Part shown: piece by piece, positions 34,038 to 44,700 of the stretch
Layout: each line of letters starts with the position of its first letter
Position numbering within the stretch: position 1 is the stretch's first letter
Assembly (NCBI RefSeq): GCF_916618745.1
Contig: NZ_OU745373.1
Location: 2,563,366-2,627,365 of the forward strand
Direction of reading: 5' to 3'
DNA from: Cardiobacterium sp. Marseille-Q4385
GTDB lineage: Bacteria > Pseudomonadota > Gammaproteobacteria > Cardiobacteriales > Cardiobacteriaceae
DNA length: 64,000 nucleotides
The notes under the pieces: generated by a model
Database searches by the model: none
What the model saw: the letters and a program-made list of their open reading frames with translations, nothing else
Told to the model about the DNA's origin: nothing
Position numbers and translations under genes: made by a program

Positions 34038-35048
34038 TCAACCGACCAGTTGATCAATGAGGTCTTTCGCAGCAATACCGCCGAAATAGAGCGCAGTGTC
34101 AAAGTCGGCAAAGGCAGCAGCGATAGCGTCGCGGCGGTAAGGGATGCCGGTCAGCCGTTTTTCGACATCGGCGATATCGCCCACGCCGAAGAAATCGCCG
34201 TAGATTTTGATTTCTTTGATGTTGCCGCCCTGTTCGACATTGAAGCGGAAATCCACCGCACCTTGCGGGTATTTGTGGTAGCGCTCACTGGTGAAGGCTG
34301 GGGAGCGGCCATAGTTCCAGTCCCAGTTGGCGAAGCGTTCAGCACGGATGGCCGCGACTTGTGCCCAGTCGTCGGCGCTGAGTGTGTATTCGGGTACGTC
34401 GGCACGGCTGTTTACGCCGAAGATGCGCAGGAGCAGGTGGTCACGAAATTCGCGCGTGTCCAGATGCTGGTAGGCGTCAGCGACGTAGGGACGGATGTTG
34501 GTCACGCGGCTGCGCACGGATTTGATGCCCTTCGATTCGATTTTGTCGGCGCGCGGTTTGAGGGCGGCAGTGACGGCGTCAAGGTCAGCGTCATAGAGGA
34601 TGGTGCCGTGTGCGGTCATGCGGCCATTTTTGATGTACATGGCGTTGCCGGAGAATTTTTTGCCGTCAATAAGCAGGTCGTTCCGGCCTTCAAGTTTGGC
34701 GCCGGCGACGCCCATCTGGTGCAGGGCTTCGATGACGGGACGAGTGAAAACGCTGAAATCGCGTGCCGGGCCGTGTTCTTCCTGGATGAAGCAGTAGGAG
34801 AAGTTGCCGAGGTCGTGATAGACCGCGCCGCCACCAGACATGCGGCGCACGACGTGGATGCCGTGTTCTTCGACGTAGCGCTGGTTCACTTCTTCAACGG
34901 TGTTCTGGTTACGGCCAATGATGATGGAGGGTTCATTGATGTAGAAAAGTAGCAGCGGCTGGTCGGTGAGGCGGTTTTCAACGAGATAGGTTTCCAGCGC
35001 GATATTGGTGCGCGGGTCGGTGTTTTCCTGGTTGTCCACAAATAGCAT
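34038..35048 (-). CDS. lplA: Lipoate-protein ligase
   Basis: The 336-residue enzyme adenylates free lipoate and attaches it to the E2 and GcvH proteins. The lipoate-binding block RRMSGGGAVYHDLGN lies near residue 68. The catalytic Lys region DGKKFSGNAM is near residue 128, and the C-terminal accessory domain is complete. It stands alone, divergent from the AhpD-like gene. Confidence 0.93.
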   Translation of the reverse strand: MLFVDNQENTDPRTNIALETYLVENRLTDQPLLLFYINEPSIIIGRNQNTVEEVNQRYVEEHGIHVVRRMSGGGAVYHDLGNFSYCFIQEEHGPARDFSVFTRPVIEALHQMGVAGAKLEGRNDLLIDGKKFSGNAMYIKNGRMTAHGTILYDADLDAVTAALKPRADKIESKGIKSVRSRVTNIRPYVADAYQHLDTREFRDHLLLRIFGVNSRADVPEYTLSADDWAQVAAIRAERFANWDWNYGRSPAFTSERYHKYPQGAVDFRFNVEQGGNIKEIKIYGDFFGVGDIADVEKRLTGIPYRRDAIAAAFADFDTALYFGGIAAKDLIDQLVG

Positions 35049-35136
35049 GATGGGGTTCCTTTATGTAGATGTAGGGGGAAGGTTCATGATGATGCGGTAT
35101 TGAGACGCTGGGGCGTTTTTTTGCGTGTTTTCCGGC

Positions 35137-35165
35137 TTATCAGCTTAACACGCCATCTCTACAAT
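35137..35165 (+). promoter_or_regulatory. Candidate promoter of the AhpD-like/precursor genes
   Basis: TTATCA, a 17-bp spacer and TACAAT (35160-35165) lie 37 bp before the ATG at 35203, within the 154-bp divergent gap with lplA. Confidence 0.45.
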
Positions 35166-35202
35166 GCCCGACCTTCCTTCTGTTAGTTATGAGGTTTTTA
35201 TT

Positions 35203-35538
35203 ATGTTGAACTGGAAAGAATATCGGACTTGGCTTATGGGCAAACTGGGTGGTTTCAGCAAACTCAGCCCCGACACGATGAAGGGTTATCAAACCCTTGC
35301 CAAAGCCAATGGCGAAGGTGGCGTACTGGATGCGAAAACACGCGAACTGATTGCCATGGCTGTCGCAGTTACGACCCGTTGTGATGGCTGCATCACGGTG
35401 CATGCGGAAGCGGCGCGCAAGGTTGGCGCCACTGAACAGGAACTCGCCGAAGCGTTGGGTGTAGCTGTTGCCATGAATGCTGGTGCGGCAATGGTGTATT
35501 CCGCTCGCGCGCTGGATGCTTTTAATTCCGGAAATTAA
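35203..35538 (+). CDS. AhpD-like / carboxymuconolactone decarboxylase family protein
   Basis: The 111-residue all-helical protein has the AhpD-type redox motif CDGCITVHAEAA near residue 63 (CxxC with a following His). That motif suggests peroxidase or disulfide-reductase activity. The start ATG 35203 is chosen over an upstream in-frame ATG at 35164 because the -10 box overlaps that one and GAGG lies eight bases before 35203. It is 17 bp upstream of the Cys-rich precursor gene, so it may share the transcript of the MNIO locus. Confidence 0.82.
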   Translation: MLNWKEYRTWLMGKLGGFSKLSPDTMKGYQTLAKANGEGGVLDAKTRELIAMAVAVTTRCDGCITVHAEAARKVGATEQELAEALGVAVAMNAGAAMVYSARALDAFNSGN

Positions 35539-35555
35539 TTTTTAAGGAGTCTTTT

Positions 35556-35867
35556 ATGTCGAAATCTTCCGCATTACTGGCGCTCGCCAGTTTGCTGGCT
35601 GGTGGTGCGGCGTTTGCCGAATCTACCCCGGTCAAGCAGGAGGGGAATCAGCTGAAAGCCTCGCAGGCCGCTTGTGGTGAAGGCAAGTGCGCGGCAGCAA
35701 ATGCTGCGAAAACCGAGTTACCGGTGTGTGCTGAAGGGCAGTCTGCAGAAAAAGGCGATTGTCAGGCAGCATCTGCGTCCGCCCCCGTCCCAGAGAAGGG
35801 GCACGAAGGTAGCTGCGGTGGCGCAGCGAAGAGTGATGAAGGGGGCTGCGGCTCGAATATTCGCTGA
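35556..35867 (+). CDS. Cys-rich secreted RiPP precursor, HvfA/bufferin-like
   Basis: The 103-residue protein has a signal peptide (about 1-21, ending AAFA) and a core with six Cys at residues 40, 45, 58, 69, 87 and 98. Three fall in EGxC motifs: EGKC (42-45), EGSC (84-87) and EGGC (95-98). EGKC-type repeats in a secreted Cys-rich peptide next to MNIO and DUF2063 genes are the mark of HvfA/bufferin precursors. Their Cys are turned into copper-binding heterocycles before export. AAGGAG gives a strong ribosome-binding site. A perfect terminator follows 6 bp after the stop. Modification of this particular peptide is inferred from context. Confidence 0.82.
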   Translation: MSKSSALLALASLLAGGAAFAESTPVKQEGNQLKASQAACGEGKCAAANAAKTELPVCAEGQSAEKGDCQAASASAPVPEKGHEGSCGGAAKSDEGGCGSNIR

Positions 35868-35873
35868 TGCGGG

Positions 35874-35900
35874 ACGGCGGGGCAGCCCGCCGTTTTTTTT
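35874..35900 (+). terminator. Intrinsic terminator between precursor and MNIO genes
   Basis: ACGGCGGG-GCAG-CCCGCCGT (35874-35893) has a perfect 8-bp stem and is followed by seven more T. Being inside the locus, it probably lets the precursor be made in excess over the enzymes. Confidence 0.9.
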
Positions 35901-35911
35901 GCCCGGTGCCC

Positions 35912-36189
35912 GCCAAGCGAGACAAATACTGGGTTCGCCGCCAAGCGAGGTAAATGCTGGGTTTGCCGCCAAGCGAGATAAAACCTGGGGAGCCGCCAAG
36001 CTAGGTAAACACTGGGCTCGTCGCCAAGCGAGATAAATACAGGGCTCGCGCCAAGCGAGGTAAAACTTGGGCTCGCCGCCAAGCGGGGCAAACGCTGGGC
36101 TCGCCTCCAAGCGGAATAAACACTGGACTCGCCGCCAAGCGAGGTAAATGCCGGGTTTGCCGCCAAGCGGGGTAAATGCGGGATTCCCG
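35912..36189. repeat. Array of ten degenerate 28-bp repeats
   Basis: Ten units of 27-28 bp run head to tail, with consensus GCCAAGCGAGGTAAAT then CTGGGYTCGCC. The units differ from each other at several positions, so the array is older than the 25-bp arrays. The same element appears once in each 178-bp unit at 20866-21221 and once near 6850. It fills most of the gap between the precursor and MNIO genes. No gene is seen inside it. Confidence 0.92.
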
Positions 36190-36234
36190 AACGGCCATCA
36201 GCTGGTGTTGCCGGATATTTTTTGAGGATGTTTT

Positions 36235-37071
36235 ATGTCAGCTTTTTGGGGTGCCGGGCTGGGTTATCGCCGCAGCCTCGGCAGTGCGATGGCAGCGTTG
36301 CCACCGGGTGATGCGTCCATTGATTTTATTGAGGTTGCGCCGGAAAACTGGCTGCATGTCGGCGGTGCTGCACGGCGTTTGTTTGACGCCGCATGTGAGC
36401 GCTGGCCGCTGGCTTGTCATGGTTTGTCGCTGTCTCTCGGTGGGCATGACCCGCTGGATATGTCACTGCTGGCAGAAATCAGGGCATTTATGGCACGTTA
36501 CGGCTGCTCGTTCTTTTCCGAGCACTTGAGTTATTGCGGGCATAACGGACGGTTCTACGATTTATTGCCGCTGGCATTCACGACTGAAAACGTCCGCCAT
36601 ACTGCCGCCCGTATCCGGCAAACGCAGGATTTCCTTGGACAGCGGATCGCTATCGAAAACACTTCGTACTATTTGCATGCCCCGTATAGCGAGATGGACG
36701 AGGTGGATTTCCTTAATGCCGTAGCACGTGAGGCAGACTGCAATATTCATCTTGATGTCAATAACATTTATGTGAATGCCGTCAATCATGGACATGTCGC
36801 GCCGCGAGCCTTTATTGACCGCGTCGATTTGACGCGCGTTGTGTATCTGCATATTGCCGGACACGATGCAGAAAACCCGCGCCTGCTCATCGATACGCAC
36901 GGTGAAGCGGTGCAGGATGATGTGTGGGATGTGTACGCCTATGCCTGTGCGCGTCTGCCCAGTCATTGCCCGACCCTGCTGGAACGCGACTTTAATCTGC
37001 CGCCGCTACCGGAACTGCTGGATGAAGTCGCCCGCATCCGCAGTATTCAACAGGGGGCAAAAAGTGAGTGA
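36235..37071 (+). CDS. MNIO-family (DUF692) multinuclear iron oxygenase
   Basis: The 278-residue TIM-barrel protein of the UPF0276/DUF692 family modifies Cys in precursor peptides, using two or three iron ions. Likely metal ligands appear in CHGLSLSLGG, SEHLSY, IENTSYY, HLDVNNIYVN, HIAGHD, DTHGEAV and ERDFN, all in the family order. It corresponds to HvfB/BufB. GAGG precedes the ATG by seven bases. The last eight bases overlap the DUF2063 gene, so enzyme and partner are coupled. The precursor lies 368 bp upstream, past a terminator and a repeat array. Confidence 0.93.
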   Translation: MSAFWGAGLGYRRSLGSAMAALPPGDASIDFIEVAPENWLHVGGAARRLFDAACERWPLACHGLSLSLGGHDPLDMSLLAEIRAFMARYGCSFFSEHLSYCGHNGRFYDLLPLAFTTENVRHTAARIRQTQDFLGQRIAIENTSYYLHAPYSEMDEVDFLNAVAREADCNIHLDVNNIYVNAVNHGHVAPRAFIDRVDLTRVVYLHIAGHDAENPRLLIDTHGEAVQDDVWDVYAYACARLPSHCPTLLERDFNLPPLPELLDEVARIRSIQQGAKSE

Positions 37072-37774
37072 CGAAAAACATTACCGTGACGCCTTTGCGG
37101 CTTCCTTGCGCAATATGGATGCCGAACCGCCTGAGGGGATTGGTGCGGCAGGGCTTGCAGTGTACCGCCGCCTGCTGCGGAATAATGTGTACAACTTCCT
37201 TGACCGCTGTTACGTCCGCACAGCCACCATGCTTGATTCTGCCGCCTGGAAAGAAGCAAAAGCCCATTTCATTACGCACGGGCAGGCGACATCGCCGTAT
37301 TTTTCCGACATTCCGGCGCAATTTCTGGCGCATTTGCGTCATCACGCCTTGCTGGACGCGCGCCTGCTGGCAGTAATGGACGTAGAATGCCGCGAACTGG
37401 CCGCCGAAATCGCTACCGATGACCCCGCACCCCCTATTCTCATTGATATTGATGATGAAGCCTTCGACGACATCCGTCTCGCCCTGAGTGCAAGTGCCTC
37501 GCTGGCCGCCTATGACTGGCAAGTGCATGAAAATACTGTGTCGGCAGGCAGAACGTACAGCCTGGTATGGCGAGATCCTGCGGAACAGGTGCAATGCGCC
37601 GCCGTCAGCGCTGCCGATTTCTCCCTGCTGCAACAATTACACGATGCACCGGATTCCGTGAATACCCTCATCGCCGCATTGCGGGATTGCCTGGCAGATA
37701 CCGAAGCCCAGCGCCTCCCCTTGCGTCATGCCTTGCGGCACTGGCTGGCTTTGGGGGTCCTCTACCCAGTTTGA
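37064..37774 (+). CDS. DUF2063 partner protein of the MNIO, HvfC/BufC-like
   Basis: The 236-residue protein begins with the DUF2063 helical domain (FAASLRNMDAEPP, then AVYRRLLRNNVYNFLDRCY). The C-terminal half is a mixed alpha/beta domain. In characterised MNIO pairs this partner recognises the precursor. The start is GTG 37064, preceded by GGGGGC and overlapping the MNIO gene by eight bases. The open frame further upstream lies inside the MNIO gene and is not used. Confidence 0.85.
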   Translation: MSDEKHYRDAFAASLRNMDAEPPEGIGAAGLAVYRRLLRNNVYNFLDRCYVRTATMLDSAAWKEAKAHFITHGQATSPYFSDIPAQFLAHLRHHALLDARLLAVMDVECRELAAEIATDDPAPPILIDIDDEAFDDIRLALSASASLAAYDWQVHENTVSAGRTYSLVWRDPAEQVQCAAVSAADFSLLQQLHDAPDSVNTLIAALRDCLADTEAQRLPLRHALRHWLALGVLYPV

Positions 37775-37825
37775 CCTGATGCCGGATTGCGCTACATTAA
37801 AGGGCCGCTATCATCATGAAAGGCT

Positions 37826-38527
37826 ATGACAACCATGCTGCGCATCGTGGCAATCCTCCATAACCCCGCCGGCTCGACCGGTCACATCGGCAATATTTTG
37901 CAGGCACAACAGCACGAATTCCGCGTACTCTGCCCGCTTGCAGGTGATCCTCTGCCGGAAGCGGACAGTTTCGATGCAGCAATCGTCTTCGGTGGCAAGA
38001 TGAGTGCCAATGATTGCAATACCCTGCCCGAACTGCTCGCGGAATTGTTGTGGATACGCAGCGTGGTCGAAAGTGGCAAACCCTTCCTTGGTATCTGCCT
38101 CGGCGCACAACTACTGGCAATGGCTTATGGCGGCAAAATTACCCGTCACGCCGAGCATGTTGTAGAAATCGGTTATTACCACCTCTATCCGACGGTCGAA
38201 GGATTCAGCGATATTTTTGCCAAGATGCCGGAGCGCTTTTTTCAGTGGCATAACGAAGGGTTTACCCTGCCGGAGGGCGCCATCAAACTGGCAGCCAGCG
38301 ACGCCTTCCCCAATCAGGCTTTCCGGCTTGGCGAACGTGCCTACGGGTTTCAGTTCCACCCCGAGGCGACACCGGAACAAATCCGCTACTGGCACACTCG
38401 TGACAGTGAGGAATTATCCAACCCCGGGGCGCAAACCGTCGCCTCACAATGGACCTATCAGGAGCGATTTAATGAAGACATTCGCTGCTGGTTAAGCAGT
38501 TTCTTGGATGAATGGTTACGGAAATAA
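37826..38527 (+). CDS. Class I glutamine amidotransferase-like protein
   Basis: The 233-residue protein is a stand-alone class I amidotransferase domain. It has the nucleophile Cys in GICLGAQLLA near residue 92 and His/Glu in FQFHPEAT near residue 175, so the catalytic triad is complete. It resembles GuaA-type family members of unknown substrate. It follows the DUF2063 gene by 51 bp and may be cotranscribed, but the family is common and its link to the RiPP genes is uncertain. It ends at a good terminator. Confidence 0.85.
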   Translation: MTTMLRIVAILHNPAGSTGHIGNILQAQQHEFRVLCPLAGDPLPEADSFDAAIVFGGKMSANDCNTLPELLAELLWIRSVVESGKPFLGICLGAQLLAMAYGGKITRHAEHVVEIGYYHLYPTVEGFSDIFAKMPERFFQWHNEGFTLPEGAIKLAASDAFPNQAFRLGERAYGFQFHPEATPEQIRYWHTRDSEELSNPGAQTVASQWTYQERFNEDIRCWLSSFLDEWLRK

Positions 38528-38555
38528 ACGACGTATCCTATTGAACAGAAAAAAG

Positions 38556-38584
38556 AAAACCGTCCATTTGGGACGGTTTTTATT
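38556..38584 (+). terminator. Intrinsic terminator of the amidotransferase gene
   Basis: AAAACCGTCC-ATTTG-GGACGGTTTT followed by TATTTTGG, 28 bp after the stop codon. Confidence 0.9.
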
Positions 38585-38632
38585 TTGGCATATGGCGTGC
38601 TTCATAAAGTAGTAATTAAATGTTAATTTTTG

Positions 38633-38674
38633 TATAATCGTGAAGAAACCTTCATGTATCTTGACATGAAGATA
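38633..38674 (+). promoter_or_regulatory. Promoter box and nested inverted repeats before the giant adhesin gene
   Basis: A perfect TATAAT (38633-38638) lies in AT-rich DNA without a clear -35 box. Just downstream are two overlapping inverted repeats: CTTCATG...CATGAAG (38650-38671) and TATCTT-GACATG-AAGATA (38657-38674). They lie in the expected leader and could be an operator or an RNA hairpin. AAAGGA precedes the ATG at 38708. Confidence 0.5.
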
Positions 38675-38707
38675 CCAGTAACCCACTACCCATAAAAGGA
38701 ATTAGCT

Positions 38708-41700
38708 ATGGCAAAGCAAATCATCCTGGCCCTGAAAGACAACGCCGGTAACACCATCGGACAGTACAACATCAATACCGCGGGTAGTGCACAGCACATC
38801 CAGGCAATAGATGGCGTGTACTACCAGTTCACCGAGCAGGCAACCGGTATCGGTCCAGAAAGTATCATTACCGAGCGCGTAGGCGACAATCTGCTGGTGT
38901 CCTTTGATGACGGTACCGATCTTGTCATCGAAAACTACTTTACCCAGGGACAGGGAGCATTAGTCGGCACGCAGGCCGATGGTGGGTTCTTTGATTATCC
39001 CGTTGCTACTGCCCCGGAACATGTGCTGGCTTCCGAGATTGAAGCATCACAAGCCTTCGCTGCCGAACAGGGACAGCCTGTACTCGCCCCTCTAGGTGTT
39101 GCAGGCGGCATCGGCCTGATCGCTGCGGCTATCGGCATTGCGAAAAATAACCACGATGATGATGGCGACGACAGCCCCAGCAATCCCAACCCTATTCCGC
39201 CAGACAATATCGGGCCGCAACCTAATCCGAACCCGCAGCCGCCATCACCAAGCCCCAACCCAAACCCGCAGCCGCCATCACCAAACCCCAACCCAAACCC
39301 GCAGCCGCCATCACCAAACCCCAACCCAAACCCGCAGCCGCCATCACCGAATCCCAATCCCCAACCCGGACAAAATAAACCCGGCAGCGTGATCATCAGC
39401 GGCGACGCGCAAGTCGGCAAAACCCTGACGGCGACCGTTTCGGACGCAGACGGTGTACCGGCCAGCGGCATCACCTACCGCTGGCTGGCCAACGGTCAGG
39501 AAATCGGCACCGGACAAACCTACACCATCCAACCGGGCGACAAAGGCAAGACCATTACCGTCGAAGTGCGTTACACCGATAACGCGGGACATCAAGAAAA
39601 CATCACCAGCCGACCAACGGCAGAAATTACCGACAGTACCACCCCGCCGCCGCCGGCGAACCACGCACCGACCCTAGAAGTCAGCGTGACCCTGCACCCA
39701 GAACAAGGACAGGCAACAGAAGGCCAACAAGTCGCGACCAGCCGTGGCGCTGACCAAGATGGCGACAGCCTGACCTACAGCCTGACCCCGAACAGCGACC
39801 CGAACGGCTACTACAGCATCGACCCGGCGACGGGCACCGTAAGCCTGACCGCCGCGGGCGCTGCGCACGTCAACGCGGGCGAAGACCTGCCGGCCGTATC
39901 CGTGACCGTCAGTGACGGCAAAGAAAGCGTGAACGCGAGCGGCAACGTGGACAAAACCATCGACACCCCGCAAGGCGAGGCGCCGAACGCCAACGACGAC
40001 AACCTGGACGGCCTCAAAATAGGGGCAACCGCGACGATCAACGTCCTGACGAACGACCGGGATGCCCAGGGCGACATTGACCCGACGACCGTACAACTCC
40101 TGGACGGCAGCGGCAACAAAGTGAAGACCCTGGAAGTGAGCGGCGAAGGCACCTGGAAGGTTGCCAACGACGGCACCGTAACCTTCAGCCCGGCTGCGGG
40201 CTTTACTGGCAGCCCGACACCGGTCAAATACACCGTAAGCGACAAAGCGGGCCACGAAAGCGAGCCGGCGACCATCACCCTGACCTACGAAAGCGCAGCC
40301 GCTGACCCGGCGAAACCCGTCCTGGAAAAAGGCACGGGGGCAGAACAAGGCGGCGTGACCGTCACCCCGGGGGCGAACACCGACAAAGTCGACATCACCT
40401 ACACCGACGAAGACGACAAAGCGCAGACCATCACCGTGAGCAAAGGCCCGGCGGGCCAATGGCTGGCGACGGGCGTGCCGGAGAACCAGGGCATCACCGT
40501 GGATGCCGCCACGGGTGCCGTCAAACTGCCGCCGGATGCGGTGAAAGACAACAGCCCGGTCCAAGCCGTGGCGCACAACGGTGGTAACCCGACGACGGCG
40601 AGCGAACAAATAACGTCCGATAACGACGGCATCACCCCGCCGCCGCCGGCGAACCACGCACCGACCCTAGAAGTCAGCGTGACCCTGCACCCAGAACAAG
40701 GACAGGCAACAGAAGGCCAACAAGTCGCGACCAGCCGTGGCGCTGACCAAGATGGCGACAGCCTGACCTACAGCCTGACCCCGAACAGCGACCCGAACGG
40801 CTACTACAGCATCGACCCGGCGACGGGCACCGTAAGCCTGACCGCCGCGGGCGCTGCGCACGTCAACGCGGGCGAAGACCTGCCGGCCGTATCCGTGACC
40901 GTCAGTGACGGCAAAGAAAGCGTGAACGCGAGCGGCAACGTGGACAAAACCATCGATACCCCGCAAGGCGAGGCGCCGAACGCCAACGACGACAACCTGG
41001 ACGGCCTCAAAATAGGGGCAACCGCGACGATCAACGTCCTGACGAACGACCGGGATGCCCAGGGCGACATTGACCCGACGACCGTACAACTCCTGGACGG
41101 CAGCGGCAACAAAGTGAAGACCCTGGAAGTGAGCGGCGAAGGCACCTGGAAGGTTGCCAACGATGGCACCGTAACCTTCAGCCCGGCTGCTGGCTTTACT
41201 GGCAGCCCGACACCGGTCAAATACACCGTAAGCGACAAAGCGGGCCACGAAAGCGAGCCGGCGACCATCACCCTGACCTACGAAAGCGCAGCCGCTGACC
41301 CGGCGAAACCCGTGCTGGAAAAAGGCACGGGGGCAGAACAAGGCGGCGTGACCGTCACCCCGGGGGCGAACACCGACAAAGTCGACATCACCTACACCGA
41401 CGAAGACGACAAAGCGCAGACCATCACCGTGAGCAAAGGCCCGGCGGGCCAATGGCTGGCGACGGGCGTGCCGGAGAACCAGGGCATCACCGTGGATGCC
41501 GCCACGGGTGCCGTCAAACTGCCGCCGGATGCGGTGAAAGACAACAGCCCGGTCCAAGCCGTGGCGCACAACGGTGGTAACCCGACGACGGCGAGCGAAC
41601 AAATAACGTCCGATAACGACGGCATCACCCCGCCGCCGCCGGCGAACCACGCACCGACCCTAGAAGTCAGCGTGACCCTGCACCCAGAACAAGGACAGGC

Positions 41701-44700
41701 AACAGAAGGCCAACAAGCCGCGCCCAGCCGTGGCGCTGACCAAGATGGCGACAGCCTGACCTACAGCCTGACCCCGAACAGCGACCCGAACGGCTACTAC
41801 AGCATCGACCCGGCGACGGGCACCGTAAGCCTGACCGCCGCGGGCGCTGCGCACGTCAACGCGGGCGAAGACCTGCCGGCCGTATCCGTGACCGTCAGTG
41901 ACGGCAAAGAAAGCGTGAACGCGAGCGGCAACGTGGACAAAACCATCGACACCCCGCAAGGCGAGGCGCCGAACGCCAACGACGACAACCTGGACGGCCT
42001 CAAAATAGGGGCAACCGCGACGATCAACGTCCTGACGAACGACCGGGATGCCCAGGGCGACATTGACCCGACGACCGTACAACTCCTGGACGGCAGCGGC
42101 AACAAAGTGAAGACCCTGGAAGTGAGCGGCGAAGGCACCTGGAAGGTTGCCAACGATGGCACCGTGACCTTCAGCCCGGCTGCTGGCTTTACTGGCAGCC
42201 CGACACCGGTCAAATACACCGTAAGCGACAAAGCGGGCCACGAAAGCCAGCCGGCGACCATCACCCTGACCTACGAAAGCGCAGCCGCTGACCCGGCGAA
42301 ACCCGTGCTGGAAAAAGGCACGGGGGCAGAACAAGGCGGCGTGACCGTCACCCCGGGGGCGAACACCGACAAAGTCGACATCACCTACACCGACGAAGAC
42401 GACAAAGCGCAGACCATCACCGTGAGCAAAGGCCCGGCGGGCCAATGGCTGGCGACGGGCGTGCCGGAGAACCAGGGCATCACCGTGGATGCCGCCACGG
42501 GTGCCGTCAAACTGCCGCCGGATGCGGTGAAAGACAACAGCCCGGTCCAAGCCGTGGCGCACAACGGTGGTAACCCGACGACGGCGAGCGAACAAATAAC
42601 GTCCGATAACGACGGCATCACCCCGCCGCCGCCGGCGAACCACGCACCGACCCTAGAAGTCAGCGTGACCCTGCACCCAGAACAAGGACAGGCAACAGAA
42701 GGCCAACAAGTCGCGACCAGCCGTGGCGCTGACCAAGATGGCGACAGCCTGACCTACAGCCTGACCCCGAACAGCGACCCGAACGGCTACTACAGCATCG
42801 ACCCGGCGACGGGCACCGTAAGCCTGACCGCCGCGGGCGCTGCGCACGTCAACGCGGGCGAAGACCTGCCGGCCGTATCCGTGACCGTCAGTGACGGCAA
42901 AGAAAGCGTGAACGCGAGCGGCAACGTGGACAAAACCATCGACACCCCGCAAGGCGAGGCGCCGAACGCCAACGACGACAACCTGGACGGCCTCAAAATA
43001 GGGGCAACCGCGACGATCAACGTCCTGACGAACGACCGGGATGCCCAGGGCGACATTGACCCGACGACCGTACAACTCCTGGACGGCAGCGGCAACAAAG
43101 TGAAGACCCTGGAAGTGAGCGGCGAAGGCACCTGGAAGGTTGCCAACGACGGCACCGTAACCTTCAGCCCGGCTGCGGGCTTTACTGGCAGCCCGACACC
43201 GGTCAAATACACCGTAAGCGACAAAGCGGGCCACGAAAGCGAGCCGGCGACCATCACCCTGACCTACGAAAGCGCAGCCGCTGACCCGGCGAAACCCGTG
43301 CTGGAAAAAGGCACGGGGGCAGAACAAGGCGGCGTGACCGTCACCCCGGGGGCGAACACCGACAAAGTCGACATCACCTACACCGACGAAGACGACAAAG
43401 CGCAGACCATCACCGTGAGCAAAGGCCCGGCGGGCCAATGGCTGGCGACGGGCGTGCCGGAGAACCAGGGCATCACCGTGGATGCCGCCACGGGTGCCGT
43501 CAAACTGCCGCCGGATGCGGTGAAAGACAACAGCCCGGTCCAAGCCGTGGCGCACAACGGTGGTAACCCGACGACGGCGAGCGAACAAATAACGTCCGAT
43601 AACGACGGCATCACCCCGCCGCCGCCGGCGAACCACGCACCGACCCTAGAAGTCAGCGTGACCCTGCACCCAGAACAAGGACAGGCAACAGAAGGCCAAC
43701 AAGTCGCGACCAGCCGTGGCGCTGACCAAGATGGCGACAGCCTGACCTACAGCCTGACCCCGAACAGCGACCCGAACGGCTACTACAGCATCGACCCGGC
43801 GACGGGCACCGTAAGCCTGACCGCCGCGGGCGCTGCGCACGTCAACGCGGGCGAAGACCTGCCGGCCGTATCCGTGACCGTCAGTGACGGCAAAGAAAGC
43901 GTGAACGCGAGCGGCAACGTGGACAAAACCATCGACACCCCGCAAGGCGAGGCGCCGAACGCCAACGACGACAACCTGGACGGCCTCAAAATAGGGGCAA
44001 CCGCGACGATCAACGTCCTGACGAACGACCGGGATGCCCAGGGCGACATTGACCCGACGACCGTACAACTCCTGGACGGCAGCGGCAACAAAGTGAAGAC
44101 CCTGGAAGTGAGCGGCGAAGGCACCTGGAAGGTTGCCAACGATGGCACCGTGACCTTCAGCCCGGCTGCTGGCTTTACTGGCAGCCCGACACCGGTCAAA
44201 TACACCGTAAGCGACAAAGCGGGCCACGAAAGCCAGCCGGCGACCATCACCCTGACCTACGAAAGCGCAGCCGCTGACCCGGCGAAACCCGTGCTGGAAA
44301 AAGGCACGGGGGCAGAACAAGGCGGCGTGACCGTCACCCCGGGGGCGAACACCGACAAAGTCGACATCACCTACACCGACGAAGACGACAAAGCGCAGAC
44401 CATCACCGTGAGCAAAGGCCCGGCGGGCCAATGGCTGGCGACGGGCGTGCCGGAGAACCAGGGCATCACCGTGGATGCCGCCACGGGTGCCGTCAAACTG
44501 CCGCCGGATGCGGTGAAAGACAACAGCCCGGTCCAAGCCGTGGCGCACAACGGTGGTAACCCGACGACGGCGAGCGAACAAATAACGTCCGATAACGACG
44601 GCATCACCCCGCCGCCGCCGGCGAACCACGCACCGACCCTAGAAGTCAGCGTGACCCTGCACCCAGAACAAGGACAGGCAACAGAAGGCCAACAAGTCGC

